Assembly: GCA_900696455.1 (NCBI GenBank)
Contig: CAADGB010000083.1
Span: forward strand, 1 to 64,000
Direction of reading: 5' to 3'
Length of the DNA: 64,000 bases
DNA from: an uncultured delta proteobacterium
Lineage (GTDB): Bacteria > Myxococcota_A > Polyangia > Haliangiales > Haliangiaceae
Shown: one piece after another, positions 52,980-64,000 of the stretch
Layout of the letters: each line of letters begins with the position of its first letter
How positions within the stretch are numbered: position 1 is the first letter of the stretch
Position numbers and translations under genes: made by a program
The notes under the pieces: generated by a model
The model's input: only the letters and a program-made list of their open reading frames with translations
Database searches by the model: none
Told to the model about the DNA's origin: nothing

Positions 52980-54140
52980 TCACGGCAGCCAGCGCAGGTA
53001 GCGCGGCTCGGCGGGCGCGGGCAGGCGCGCCACCTCGTGGCCGTCCGCGACGCGGAGGAGGACGATGGCGGCGGGGCCGAGGGTGCGGGCCGGGGACAGC
53101 GGGTGGCGGAGGACGGCGAGGTGGGTGCCGTCGGGGGACCAGGTGGCGTCGGTGTCGGAGGAGCCCGCGGGGGTGAGGCCGCGGACGCCGCTGGTGGCGG
53201 GATCGAGGAGGGCGAGGGCCTGGGCGGCGCCGGTCGTGCGCGCGAACAGGAGGGCGCGGCCATCGGGGGACCAGCGGGGGACGTCCTCGGCGATGTCGGG
53301 ATCGGTCTCGCCCGTGGCGCGGCGCTGGCCGGTGCCGTCGGGCGCCATGAGGAACAGGCGGGGCGGGCCCTCGCGGTCGGAGAGGAACGCGATGAGGTCG
53401 CCGGCGGGCGACCACTGCGGCGACCAGTCGTCCTTGTGGAACGCGGTCAGGCGGGTCGCCTTGCCACCGGCCACCGGCAGGCGATAGACCTCGGCGTCGC
53501 CGTCGCGCGATGACGAGAACACGACGTGGGCGGCGTCCGGCGACAGCGACGGCTCGAAGTTGCCCTCGCGGTTCTGGGTCAGGCGTACGACCTTGCCGCG
53601 CGCGTCGATCCGGTAGAGGTCGCGGAAGCCGTGCTCGCTGGTCTCGACCACCACCGTGCCGTCGGCCGCCACCGCCGGGTGGCGGACCAGGCCGGCGCGC
53701 GGGCCGAAGCGCTCGACCTCCTCGCCGCGCACGATCGCGAGCTGCTCGACGTGGTCGGCCTCGGACTCGCCCTCGGTGGCGATGACGAGCACGCCGCCGC
53801 GAAGGGCGTGGGCGCTGGGGAAGAGGCTGGCCTCGCCGCTGCCCAGCTCGCGCCAGGCCGCGGTCGCCGCGTCGAGCGCGAACGGCCGCACGTGGTGATG
53901 GCCCTCGGCCCCGGCCAGGTAGAGGGTGCCGCGCACGAAGCTCAGCTCGGGGGGCGGCGCCGGCGCGGCGTCGATCGCGAGCCCACCGGCGTCGCGCGCG
54001 CTCCCGCTCCCGGCCGCGGCCCCGTCCCGCCGCGGCGGGTCCTTGCACCCCGCGCCCGCCACCGGCGCGGCGGCGGCCAGCGCCAGCAGGCTCATTGCCA
54101 GGCGGCGCAGCGGCCGGCGCGCCACGGATGACCAGCTCAC
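52980..54140 (-). CDS. TolB/PD40-like beta-propeller lipoprotein
   Basis: The 386-residue protein has a lipoprotein signal (RRLAMSLLALAAAAPVAGAG then Cys32) and an Ala/Gly/Asp-rich linker. Repeated PD40/WD40-type blades follow (NFEPSLSPDAAHVVFSSSRD, DWSPQWSPAGDLIAFLSDRE, DVPRWSPDGRALLFARTTG, DATWSPDGTHLAVL), as in TolB. It is not the tolB of a Tol-Pal operon; no tol genes are near. The start is GTG at 54140; ATG at 54095 is an alternative that shortens the basic n-region. It ends against the amidase gene without a gap. Confidence 0.9.
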   Translation of the reverse strand: MSWSSVARRPLRRLAMSLLALAAAAPVAGAGCKDPPRRDGAAAGSGSARDAGGLAIDAAPAPPPELSFVRGTLYLAGAEGHHHVRPFALDAATAAWRELGSGEASLFPSAHALRGGVLVIATEGESEADHVEQLAIVRGEEVERFGPRAGLVRHPAVAADGTVVVETSEHGFRDLYRIDARGKVVRLTQNREGNFEPSLSPDAAHVVFSSSRDGDAEVYRLPVAGGKATRLTAFHKDDWSPQWSPAGDLIAFLSDREGPPRLFLMAPDGTGQRRATGETDPDIAEDVPRWSPDGRALLFARTTGAAQALALLDPATSGVRGLTPAGSSDTDATWSPDGTHLAVLRHPLSPARTLGPAAIVLLRVADGHEVARLPAPAEPRYLRWLP

Positions 54141-54196
54141 GCGCTGGTCGTAGCACGGGCGCGGCCGACGGTGAGCGCGCGACCGCGTCGATCGGG

Positions 54197-54340
54197 GCGC
54201 CGACCGACGCCGGCCCCGCGACCGCCTCGCCCGGGGCGGGGCGCCGACCGACGCCGGCCCCGCGACCGCCTCGCCCGAGGCGGGGCGCCGACCGACGCCG
54301 GCCCCGCGACCGCCTCACCCGAGGCGTGGCGCCGACGCCG
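54197..54340. repeat. 44-bp tandem repeat, about 3.3 copies
   Basis: Copies beginning GCGCCGACCGACGCC start at 54197, 54241 and 54285, with a partial copy from 54329, all exactly 44 bases apart and nearly identical. The period is not a multiple of three and the region lies between the divergent lipoprotein and NUDIX genes, so it is non-coding. A degenerate part-copy precedes it near 54179. Confidence 0.88.
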
Positions 54341-54362
54341 CCGGCCGTGGTACGAGCGAGGC

Positions 54363-55151
54363 GTGCTCCGCGACGCCGCGTCCGTCATCCTCCTGCGCCC
54401 CGGCGCCGAGGCGGGCGTCGAGGTCTTCCTGCTGCGTCGCCGCAAGAGCGCGACGTTCATGGGCGGCGCCTACGTCTTCCCCGGCGGCGCCCGCGACGAG
54501 GGCGAGGACGATCTGCGGGTCACCGCCGCCCGCGAGCTGTTCGAGGAGGCCGGCGTCCTGCTCGCGACCACCGCGGTCGAGCGCGAGCTGGTGGCGACGC
54601 TCCGCCGCCGCACCCTCGACGGCGAGCCGCTGCCGGCGCTGCTCGCCGAGGCCGGCCTCACCCTCGATCCCGACCGTCTCGCCTACTTCGCCCACTGGAT
54701 CACGCCGAGCATCGAGCCCCGCCGGTTCAGCGCCCGCTTCTTCGTCGCCCGCCTGCCCGCCGGCCAGGCCCCCAGCTTCGACGACCGCGAGACCGTCGAC
54801 GAGGCGTGGCTGTCGCCGGCCGCCGCCCTGGCCCGCGCCGGCGAGCGCGCCCTGCCGCCGCCGCAGGTCCGCAGCCTGTGGGAGCTGGCGACCGCGGCCT
54901 CGCTCGACGAGGTGTTCGCCCTCGCCGCCGCCCGCGCCGCCCACCCCCACCCCATCCTGCCGCGCATGGCGCCGACCCCCGGCGGCTTCGCCCTGCTCCT
55001 GCCCTGGGATCCGGAGTACGCCACCGCCGGCACCGGCGACGGCGCGCCCATGCCCGTCGATCACCCGCTGGCCGTCGGTCCCAGCCGCTTCATCCTCGAG
55101 GAGCGCACGTGGAAGCACGTCGCCGCACCTGGTTCGACGACCGCGGGCTAG
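54363..55151 (+). CDS. NUDIX hydrolase (NUDT7/NUDT19-like)
   Basis: The 262-residue protein begins VLRDAASVILLRPG and carries a NUDIX box (GGARDEGEDDL then RELFEEAGV) with the catalytic RExxEE intact. The Glu eight residues before RE is Asp. The loops after the box and total length fit the NUDT19-like branch, which hydrolyses CoA or nucleotide diphosphates; the substrate cannot be told from sequence. The start is GTG at 54363, right after the tandem repeat. Its 3' end overlaps the glycosidase start by 43 bases. Confidence 0.88.
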   Translation: MLRDAASVILLRPGAEAGVEVFLLRRRKSATFMGGAYVFPGGARDEGEDDLRVTAARELFEEAGVLLATTAVERELVATLRRRTLDGEPLPALLAEAGLTLDPDRLAYFAHWITPSIEPRRFSARFFVARLPAGQAPSFDDRETVDEAWLSPAAALARAGERALPPPQVRSLWELATAASLDEVFALAAARAAHPHPILPRMAPTPGGFALLLPWDPEYATAGTGDGAPMPVDHPLAVGPSRFILEERTWKHVAAPGSTTAG

Positions 55152-57094
55152 TCCTGGCCCCGGCCCCGGGCGACGCCGCCGCGACGCCGCGCCGGCTGCC
55201 GTTCCTCGGCGCCGCCGTGCACTACTGGCGCACGCCGCGGGCGCTGTGGCGGCGCGCCCTCGACGAGCTGGCGGCGCTCGGCGTCACCCTGGTCGAGTCG
55301 TACGTCCCGTGGAGCGTCCACGAGCGCGGCCCGGGGGTCCACGACTGGCGCGGCGACCGCGACCTCGGGGTGTGGCTCGACGAGGTCGCCGCCGCCGGCC
55401 TGGTCGCCGCCCTCCGCCCCGGGCCCCACATCAACGCCGAGCTCACCGGGTTCGGCTTCCCCGACCGGATCGTCCGGGACCCGGACATCCAGGCCCGCGC
55501 CGCCCATGGCGGGCCGGTGTGGCTGCCGGCGCCGCCGCGCGCCTTCCCGGTGCCGTCGTACGCCAGCGGCAAGCTCCACGACGAGGTCGCGGCCTGGTTC
55601 CGCGCCGTCGGCGAAGTGGTGGCGCCGCGACGGTGGCCCGACGGGCCGGTGGTGGCGCTGCAGGTCGACAACGAGCCGCAGCTCTTCTTCCGCCTGGGCG
55701 CGTTCGACCACGACTACCACCCCGACGCGCTGGCCGCCTGGCGCGCCGCCACCGGCGACGACGAGGACGCGCCCCGCGCCTGGTCGCCGGAGGCCGCCGC
55801 CACCTGCGCCCGCTGGGTGCGGTGGAAGGACGAGCTCCTGGCCCAGGCCCTCGCCCGCTTCGGCCGTGCCCTCGACGCCGCCGGCCTCGACGGCCTCGCC
55901 CGCTACGGCAACCTGCCGCCGGGCGAGCCGTGGTTCACCGACCTGCCCCGCCTCGAGCGCGCGGTGGGCGGACCGGTCGGCCTCGACGTCTACGCCGGCG
56001 GCGGCGCGCTCGACGCCGTCCGCCGCCGCGCGCTGCACCTCGCGGGCTCGACCGCCCACCTGCCGCTGGTCCCCGAGCTGGGCTGCGGCTTCGTCCCCTA
56101 CGCCCCGCCGTTCTCCGACGACGAGCAGCGCGCCGTCACCCTCGCCCTCCTCGCCGGCGGCGTGCGCGGCCTGTCGTTCTACATGGGCATGTGCCGCGAC
56201 CGCTGGATGGGCGGGATCCTCGACGAGGAGGCCCGGCCGCGCCCGACCGCGCGCTGGGTCGGCCGCGTGCTCGCGGCCCTGGCTGAGCTCGACTGGACCG
56301 CGCTCCGCCGCCGGGCCCGGGTCGCGCTGGTGCTGTCACGCGCCGACGCCCGCCACGGCCTGGCCTCGTCGCTCGTCGATCCGCTGCCGCCGGTGGCCGG
56401 CGAGCTGCTCGGCCTGGGCCCGGCGGGCTCGGCCGAGCTGGCCCGCGATCCCGCCGCCGCCCTCCACCGCCGCTGGTTCGACGCCGTCGCCCGCGCCCTC
56501 GACCTCGCCCGCGTCCCCTACGTCATCGTCGACGAGGGCGCCGCCCTCGACCGCCTGCTCGAGCACGACGCGATCGTCGCCCCCACCCTCCACCGCGTCG
56601 ATCGGGCGCTGTGGCGCAAGCTCGGCCAGGTCGCCGCCGCCCGCAAGGTCGTGGTCCTCGGGCCCGAGACCCCGTCGCTCGACGAGTGGGGCGAGCCGCT
56701 GGGCGAGGACGCCGCGGTGCCGCGGCGCGCCGGCTTCATGAGCCCGGGCTCGCTCGACGACACCGCCGGGCTCGCCGCCGATCTGGCGGCGCTGGCGCCG
56801 GTCGAGGACTGGTACGTCGAGCGGCCGGCCGCGGTCCACGCCGCCGCCTTCGCCGACGACGCCGGCGCGGTGCGGGCCCTGATCCTGGTCAACCCGGGCG
56901 AGCGGCCGGTGACCGCGCGCCTGATGGTGCCGCCCGGCACGACCCTGCGCGACGCCCTGGGCACCGAGGCGCTGGGCGACGGCCCCGCCGACCCCGGCGC
57001 GATCGCGGTGGCGCTGGCCGCCCGCGACGCGCGCCTGTTCCGGGTGGAGGCCCGGGTCGGGGCCCGCGCCTCGACCGCCGATCAGAAGAAGTAG
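55109..57094 (+). CDS. Beta-galactosidase-like glycoside hydrolase (GH35/GH42-type, clan A)
   Basis: The 661-residue enzyme opens with FLGAAVHYWRTPRALWRRAL and VTLVESYVPWSVHERGPGVH, the usual start of the TIM barrel. It has VVALQVDNEPQLFF, whose Glu would be the acid/base, and LPLVPELGCGFVPYAPPF, whose Glu would be the nucleophile. A flavodoxin-like middle domain and a C-terminal beta domain (ALILVNPGERPVTARLMVP) follow. No signal peptide is seen, so it is probably cytoplasmic. The start GTG at 55109 lies inside the NUDIX gene, overlapping it by 43 bases. The substrate may be galactoside or another beta-linked sugar. Confidence 0.88.
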   Translation: MEARRRTWFDDRGLVLAPAPGDAAATPRRLPFLGAAVHYWRTPRALWRRALDELAALGVTLVESYVPWSVHERGPGVHDWRGDRDLGVWLDEVAAAGLVAALRPGPHINAELTGFGFPDRIVRDPDIQARAAHGGPVWLPAPPRAFPVPSYASGKLHDEVAAWFRAVGEVVAPRRWPDGPVVALQVDNEPQLFFRLGAFDHDYHPDALAAWRAATGDDEDAPRAWSPEAAATCARWVRWKDELLAQALARFGRALDAAGLDGLARYGNLPPGEPWFTDLPRLERAVGGPVGLDVYAGGGALDAVRRRALHLAGSTAHLPLVPELGCGFVPYAPPFSDDEQRAVTLALLAGGVRGLSFYMGMCRDRWMGGILDEEARPRPTARWVGRVLAALAELDWTALRRRARVALVLSRADARHGLASSLVDPLPPVAGELLGLGPAGSAELARDPAAALHRRWFDAVARALDLARVPYVIVDEGAALDRLLEHDAIVAPTLHRVDRALWRKLGQVAAARKVVVLGPETPSLDEWGEPLGEDAAVPRRAGFMSPGSLDDTAGLAADLAALAPVEDWYVERPAAVHAAAFADDAGAVRALILVNPGERPVTARLMVPPGTTLRDALGTEALGDGPADPGAIAVALAARDARLFRVEARVGARASTADQKK

Positions 57095-57582
57095 TAGTGG
57101 ACGCCGCCGATGCCGTTGAACTGGCCGGTGATGGCCACGCCCGAGGCGTCGGCGATGCCCAGGGTCAGGCCGGCCGAGAACGACAGGGCCACGTTCGACG
57201 CCACGAAGGCCCGGATCTGCACGCCCGGCTCGAGGTAGACGATGGTGGCGTTGTTGTCCATCGCCGGGTTGCGGTCGCCGATGAGCCCGATGCCGAGCGC
57301 GCCGCCGACCGAGAAGTCGCTCATCGCCGTCGAGTGCAGGTGGTAGTAGAAGCGACCGCCGAGCGCGATGTCGGTGTTGTCGTCGCCGTCCTCGTCCTCG
57401 AACGAGAGGAAGCCGCCGACGTGGAACTGCCCCATGTCGTAGTTGGCCGACATGCCGCCCAGGCCCGACAGCATGAACTCGGCGCCGACGCCGATCGACC
57501 CCTCCGAGCCGCCGGCCGAGGCCGAGCCCGCACCGAACGCCAGGACCGCGAGACCGCTCACGAGCAGGTGGTTCTTCTTCAT
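57082..57582 (-). CDS. Small outer-membrane beta-barrel-like protein
   Basis: The 166-residue product has a signal peptide (MKKNHLLVSGLAVLAFGAGSASA) and alternating beta-strand segments ending in Phe (GGVHYYFF), as expected for a small barrel of about eight strands. The family is not recognised. The ATG at 57582 gives the signal peptide directly; a longer frame adds 12 residues before it. Its 3' end overlaps the convergent glycosidase gene by 13 bases. Confidence 0.8.
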   Translation of the reverse strand: MKKNHLLVSGLAVLAFGAGSASAGGSEGSIGVGAEFMLSGLGGMSANYDMGQFHVGGFLSFEDEDGDDNTDIALGGRFYYHLHSTAMSDFSVGGALGIGLIGDRNPAMDNNATIVYLEPGVQIRAFVASNVALSFSAGLTLGIADASGVAITGQFNGIGGVHYYFF

Positions 57583-57641
57583 GGCAGCGATGCTGTCCCG
57601 CCTCCCCGCCGGTTTCAAGTTTCCTGGTAGCCTGGTTTCGC

Positions 57642-58664
57642 GTGCTGTCCCGTGAGGTTGCCCTCCATCACCTCGAGCCCCGGCACTGGGCCGGGTGGTT
57701 CGACGTCCTGGTGCCGCCGGCGGTGCGCAGCCGCCCGCGCTGGGCGCTCGCGATCGTCGACACCCCGGCGGCGCGCGTGCTCAAGCTCGTCGTCGCCGGC
57801 CACGACGCCCGCGGCGCGGTCGATCCGGCCGCGCTCGCCCTGCCGCCGACCCCGGCCCACCTCCAGGCCTGCGCCCGCCGCCTCGACGTCGGCGCGGTGA
57901 TCGTGCTCGAGGTCGGCGTCGTGGCCGCGCTCGCCGCCGAGGTCGAGCGCCAGCTCGAGCCCGACCAGGACGCCGCCGCGCAGGGGCTGGTGCTCCTGCG
58001 CGCGCTCAAGGCCCGCAGCGGCAAGGGGGTGTGGAGCGAGCCGCCGCTGCTCGACCTCCTGCCGGCGCCCGCCTACGAGCCGCTGCAGCGCACGTTCGAT
58101 CTGCTGGTGCCCGACGACACCGCGCTCGCCGCCTACGTCATCGCCGACGACCGCAGCCGGGTCGCGGCCTCGGTGATCGCGGTCAAGCGCCGGGGCGACA
58201 TCGCCGAGGTCGCCACCCACGCCGCGCTCGCCGCCGACGTCGGCGAGGCCGCCCTCGCCCGCGACTGGGCCACCGCCTACAAGCGGGTCAACCGCGCCAT
58301 CGCCGACCGCTTCGCCCGCCCGTGCGTGAGCGTCTTCGCCGAGCGCGCCACGATCGACCGCATCATCGGCGGGCCACCCGACACCCTCGGCCGCGAGCTC
58401 AACGCCCGCCGCCTCGTCATCGATCCGGCGCCGGCGTGGCTGCTCGGCCTGCTCGGCGGCGCCACCGTGGCCGCCGTGGCCCAGCGCGGCGCCCTCGCCC
58501 TGGCCAGCCTCCTGCCCCAGGGCGCCCGCGACCGCGCCGCCGGGCTCGCCGACCGCGCGCGCACCGCGATGAAGGAGTCGGGCGCCCACCCCTTCGCCCT
58601 GCTCGGCTTCGACCCCCTCGAGCTGTGGTTGACCCTCCGTCACTACTACCGCCCGCGCCGGTAG
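57642..58664 (+). CDS. Protein of unknown function
   Basis: The 340-residue product has no recognised domain. Its middle has mixed alpha/beta character (LVLLRALKARSGKGVWSEPP), with one hydrophobic segment near residue 270 (AWLLGLLGGATVAAVA) that could be a membrane helix. It ends in basic residues (HYYRPRR). Codon bias is typical of the window, so it is a real gene. It starts 59 bases from the divergent barrel gene. Confidence 0.75.
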   Translation: MLSREVALHHLEPRHWAGWFDVLVPPAVRSRPRWALAIVDTPAARVLKLVVAGHDARGAVDPAALALPPTPAHLQACARRLDVGAVIVLEVGVVAALAAEVERQLEPDQDAAAQGLVLLRALKARSGKGVWSEPPLLDLLPAPAYEPLQRTFDLLVPDDTALAAYVIADDRSRVAASVIAVKRRGDIAEVATHAALAADVGEAALARDWATAYKRVNRAIADRFARPCVSVFAERATIDRIIGGPPDTLGRELNARRLVIDPAPAWLLGLLGGATVAAVAQRGALALASLLPQGARDRAAGLADRARTAMKESGAHPFALLGFDPLELWLTLRHYYRPRR

Positions 58665-58701
58665 TCCGGGTATGGTCGCCGCCCGCACCCGAGGAGAGCC
58701 G

Positions 58702-59358
58702 ATGTCGTCCGTCGATGCCGCCGCGCCCGCGACCCCGCTGGTCCACCCCACCGCCGTGGTCGAGCGCGGCGCCGTCCTCGGCGAGGGCACCCGGGTCTGG
58801 CACTTCGCGCACGTCATGCCCGGCGCCCGCGTCGGCCGCGACTGCGTGGTCGGCCACGCCTGCTACATCGGCAACGTCACGATCGGCGACGGCTGCCGCA
58901 TCCAGAACCACGTCTCGGTCTTCGACGGCGTCACCCTCGAGGACGAGGTCCTGCTCGGCCCGTCGTGCGTCTTCACCAACGTCAAGCACCCGCGCGCCCA
59001 CGTGTCGCGGCGCGAGGAGTTCGCGCCCACCCGGGTCGGCCGCGGCGCCACGATCGGCGCCAACGCCACCGTGCTGTGCGGCGTGACCATCGGCGCCTAC
59101 GCCTTCGTCGGCGCCGGCGCCGCGGTGGCCGCCGACGTCGCCGCCCACGCCCTGGTGGTGGGCGTGCCGGCGCGCTGGATCGGCTGGGCCTGCCGCTGCG
59201 GCGAGCGCCTGCCCGGCTTCGACGGCACCGGCGTCACGGTGTGCGGCCGCTGCGGCGATCGCTACCGCGGCCGCGGCCAGGCCATCGAGCGGGTCGACGA
59301 GGCGGCGCCCGCCGCGCCGCCCGACGGCGCCGCCGCCGCGGTCACACCGACGCCGTAG
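58702..59358 (+). CDS. Hexapeptide-repeat acetyltransferase (WlbB/WbpD-like)
   Basis: The 218-residue enzyme is a left-handed beta-helix protein: VHPTAVVERGAVLGEGTRVW, HFAHVMPGARVGRDCVVGHA, NHVSVFDGVTLEDEVLLGPS and CVFTNVKHPRAHVSRR, the pattern of WlbB/WbpD N-acetyltransferases acting on UDP-3-amino sugars. A C-terminal CX1C...CX2C segment (ACRCGERLPG, VCGRCGDRY) could bind zinc. GAGGAGAG precedes the ATG at 58702 (spacing about five), so that start is preferred to the upstream ATG at 58672. Together with the WlbA-like (35844) and WlbC-like (49894) enzymes it could make a 2,3-diacetamido uronic acid. Confidence 0.9.
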   Translation: MSSVDAAAPATPLVHPTAVVERGAVLGEGTRVWHFAHVMPGARVGRDCVVGHACYIGNVTIGDGCRIQNHVSVFDGVTLEDEVLLGPSCVFTNVKHPRAHVSRREEFAPTRVGRGATIGANATVLCGVTIGAYAFVGAGAAVAADVAAHALVVGVPARWIGWACRCGERLPGFDGTGVTVCGRCGDRYRGRGQAIERVDEAAPAAPPDGAAAAVTPTP

Positions 59359-59366
59359 AGTCGGCC

Positions 59367-60240
59367 GTGCCCAAGCGCCCGCCGCGCCTGCCCCGCGAGC
59401 TGCCGGTCCCCCGCGACCTGACCGCGCCCGGCCCGACCCGCGCCCTCGCCACCGCCCGCGGCGAGCTGTGGCGGGCCGACGTCCACGAGCTCCTGGGCCG
59501 CGTCCCCGACGGCGGCGCCGCGCTGGTGGTGACCGATCCGCCCTACGCCATCGGCAAGGCCGACTGGGACGAGTTCGAGTCGCTCGACGCCTACGTCGCC
59601 TGGTGCGACGGCTGGCTGGCCGAGGTCCGGCGCGTCGTCGGCGACGCCGGCTCGGCCTACGTGTGCGGCTTCTCGGAGATCCTGGCCGAGCTCAAGGTCC
59701 GCTCCGCCCGCCGCTTCGCCGAGTGCCGGTGGCTCGTCTGGTACTACCGCAACAAGGCCAACCGCGGCCGCGACTGGGGCCGCTCCCACGAGAGCATCCT
59801 CCACCTGCGCGGGCGCCGCGGCGCCGGCATCGACGTCGACGCGGTCCGGATCCCGTACAACGCCCACACCACGCGCTACCCCGAGCGGGTGCAGGCGGTG
59901 AGCTCGCAGTACGGCGGCGGCGGGCGCCGCCGCGACCGCTGGCAGCCCAACCCGCTGGGCGCCAAGCCCCGCGACGTGCTCGAGATCCCCGTCCTGTGCA
60001 ACGGCATGGACGAGAAGACCGAGCACGCCACCCAGAAGCCCGAGGCGCTGATCGAGCGCCTGATCCTGGCCTCGTCGCGCCCCGGCGACCTCGTGGTCGA
60101 TCCGTTCGTGGGCTCGGGCACCACCGCCGCCGTCGCCGCCCGCACCGGCCGCCGCTTCCTGTGCGGCGACGCCGACCCCCGCTACGTCGGGGTCGCCCGC
60201 GAGCGGCTGGGGAGGCTCCCCGCCGCCCGCGGCCCCGCGC

Positions 60241-60257
<17 letters not shown>
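59367..60257 (+). CDS. Site-specific DNA methyltransferase (beta-type N4/N6)
   Basis: The 296-residue enzyme has the catalytic motif TDPPYAIG (DPPY) at about residue 54 and, near the C-terminus, VVDPFVGSGTTAAVAARTGR for SAM binding, an order typical of beta-class amino-methyltransferases. The late CNGMDEKTEHATQKPEALIE (HPTQKP-like) also fits. The start is GTG at 59367. No restriction endonuclease gene adjoins it, so it may be a regulatory or solitary enzyme. It overlaps the convergent peptidase gene by 17 bases. Confidence 0.92.
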
Positions 60258-62535
<2,278 letters not shown>

Positions 62536-62704
62536 GGCCGGCGGCATATCAGAAATCGGCGTCAGGGGCGGAGGAAAACCCGCCCCCGCGCTGACAGCCG
62601 CTTGCCAGGAATAGACCCGCGCGCGCGGCGGTTTCCACGCGTACGCCCGCGTCGCGGGCTGTCGCAGGTGTCGCACGTCGGCGCGGCCGCCCGCGGCGCG
62701 CTCG

Positions 62705-64000
<1,296 letters not shown>

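Overview
The window comes from a very GC-rich Gram-negative bacterium, most likely a myxobacterium (Myxococcota, possibly a Haliangium/Kofleria-type lineage). The signs are strong GC3 coding bias, many lipoproteins and TPR proteins, a Ser/Thr kinase fused to TPRs, FHA and AgmX/PglI-type energy-transducing domains, a MYXO-CTERM-like tail, FG-GAP surface proteins and a near-consensus sigma-54 promoter. No rRNA, tRNA, CRISPR array, insertion sequence or phage gene was seen. The placement is inference.

Layout. (1) 1-1524: the N-terminal part of a membrane protein gene (minus) and the GTPase gene obgE. (2) 1683-11445: a tight six-gene plus-strand operon for secreted and envelope proteins. A sigma-70-like promoter and a probable 2-base frameshift lie at its start. 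The order TPR/coiled-coil protein, giant TPR protein, TPR lipoprotein, small periplasmic protein, then FHA-like/TM/AgmX-PglI protein resembles the C-D-E-F-G part of the Myxococcus Glt (gliding) and Nfs (spore coat) envelope machines. (3) 11472-15425: an acyltransferase, a small Cys-rich lipoprotein and a Ser/Thr kinase with a long activation-segment insertion. (4) 15534-38765: a Wzx/Wzy-type exopolysaccharide locus holding an OPX lipoprotein, NeuD-like acetyltransferase, O-antigen ligase/polymerase with TPRs, Wzc-type tyrosine kinase, CapD/WbpM-type dehydratase, glycosyltransferase, initiating sugar transferase, aminotransferase, PaaK-like enzyme, DUF362 protein, FkbM methyltransferase, flippase, second polymerase-like protein, Gfo/Idh/MocA oxidoreductase, outer-membrane beta-barrel and a periplasmic helical protein.

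(5) 38940-49841: the most interesting region. It looks like an uncharacterised peptide-modification (RiPP) system woven into the polysaccharide locus. It has a nucleotidyltransferase, a PqqD-like peptide-binding protein, a SAM methyltransferase, two glycosyltransferases, an HPr-kinase-like P-loop protein, a radical SAM/SPASM enzyme, a 1246-residue lipoprotein with FG-GAP repeats, a 52-codon precursor-like gene (49137-49295) and an S26B-type Ser/His peptidase. The small gene has a strong ribosome site, a leader-like YxxPxV...F segment, two Cys near its C-terminus and a C-terminal Ser.

(6) 49894-64000: a second DegT-type aminotransferase, a sigma-54-like promoter before a modular peptidoglycan amidase, a WD40-like lipoprotein, a 44-bp tandem repeat, a NUDIX hydrolase, a GH35/42-like glycosidase, a small beta-barrel protein, an unknown protein, a WlbB-like acetyltransferase, a solitary DNA methyltransferase, an S46 (DPP7-like) peptidase and the C-terminal part of a UvrD/PcrA-type helicase.

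By eye, roughly 16.1-43.2 kb, plus the acyltransferase at 11.5-12.6 kb, has lower GC3 than the flanks. The polysaccharide block may therefore be partly acquired. The peptide-system genes straddle the boundary near 43.2 kb.
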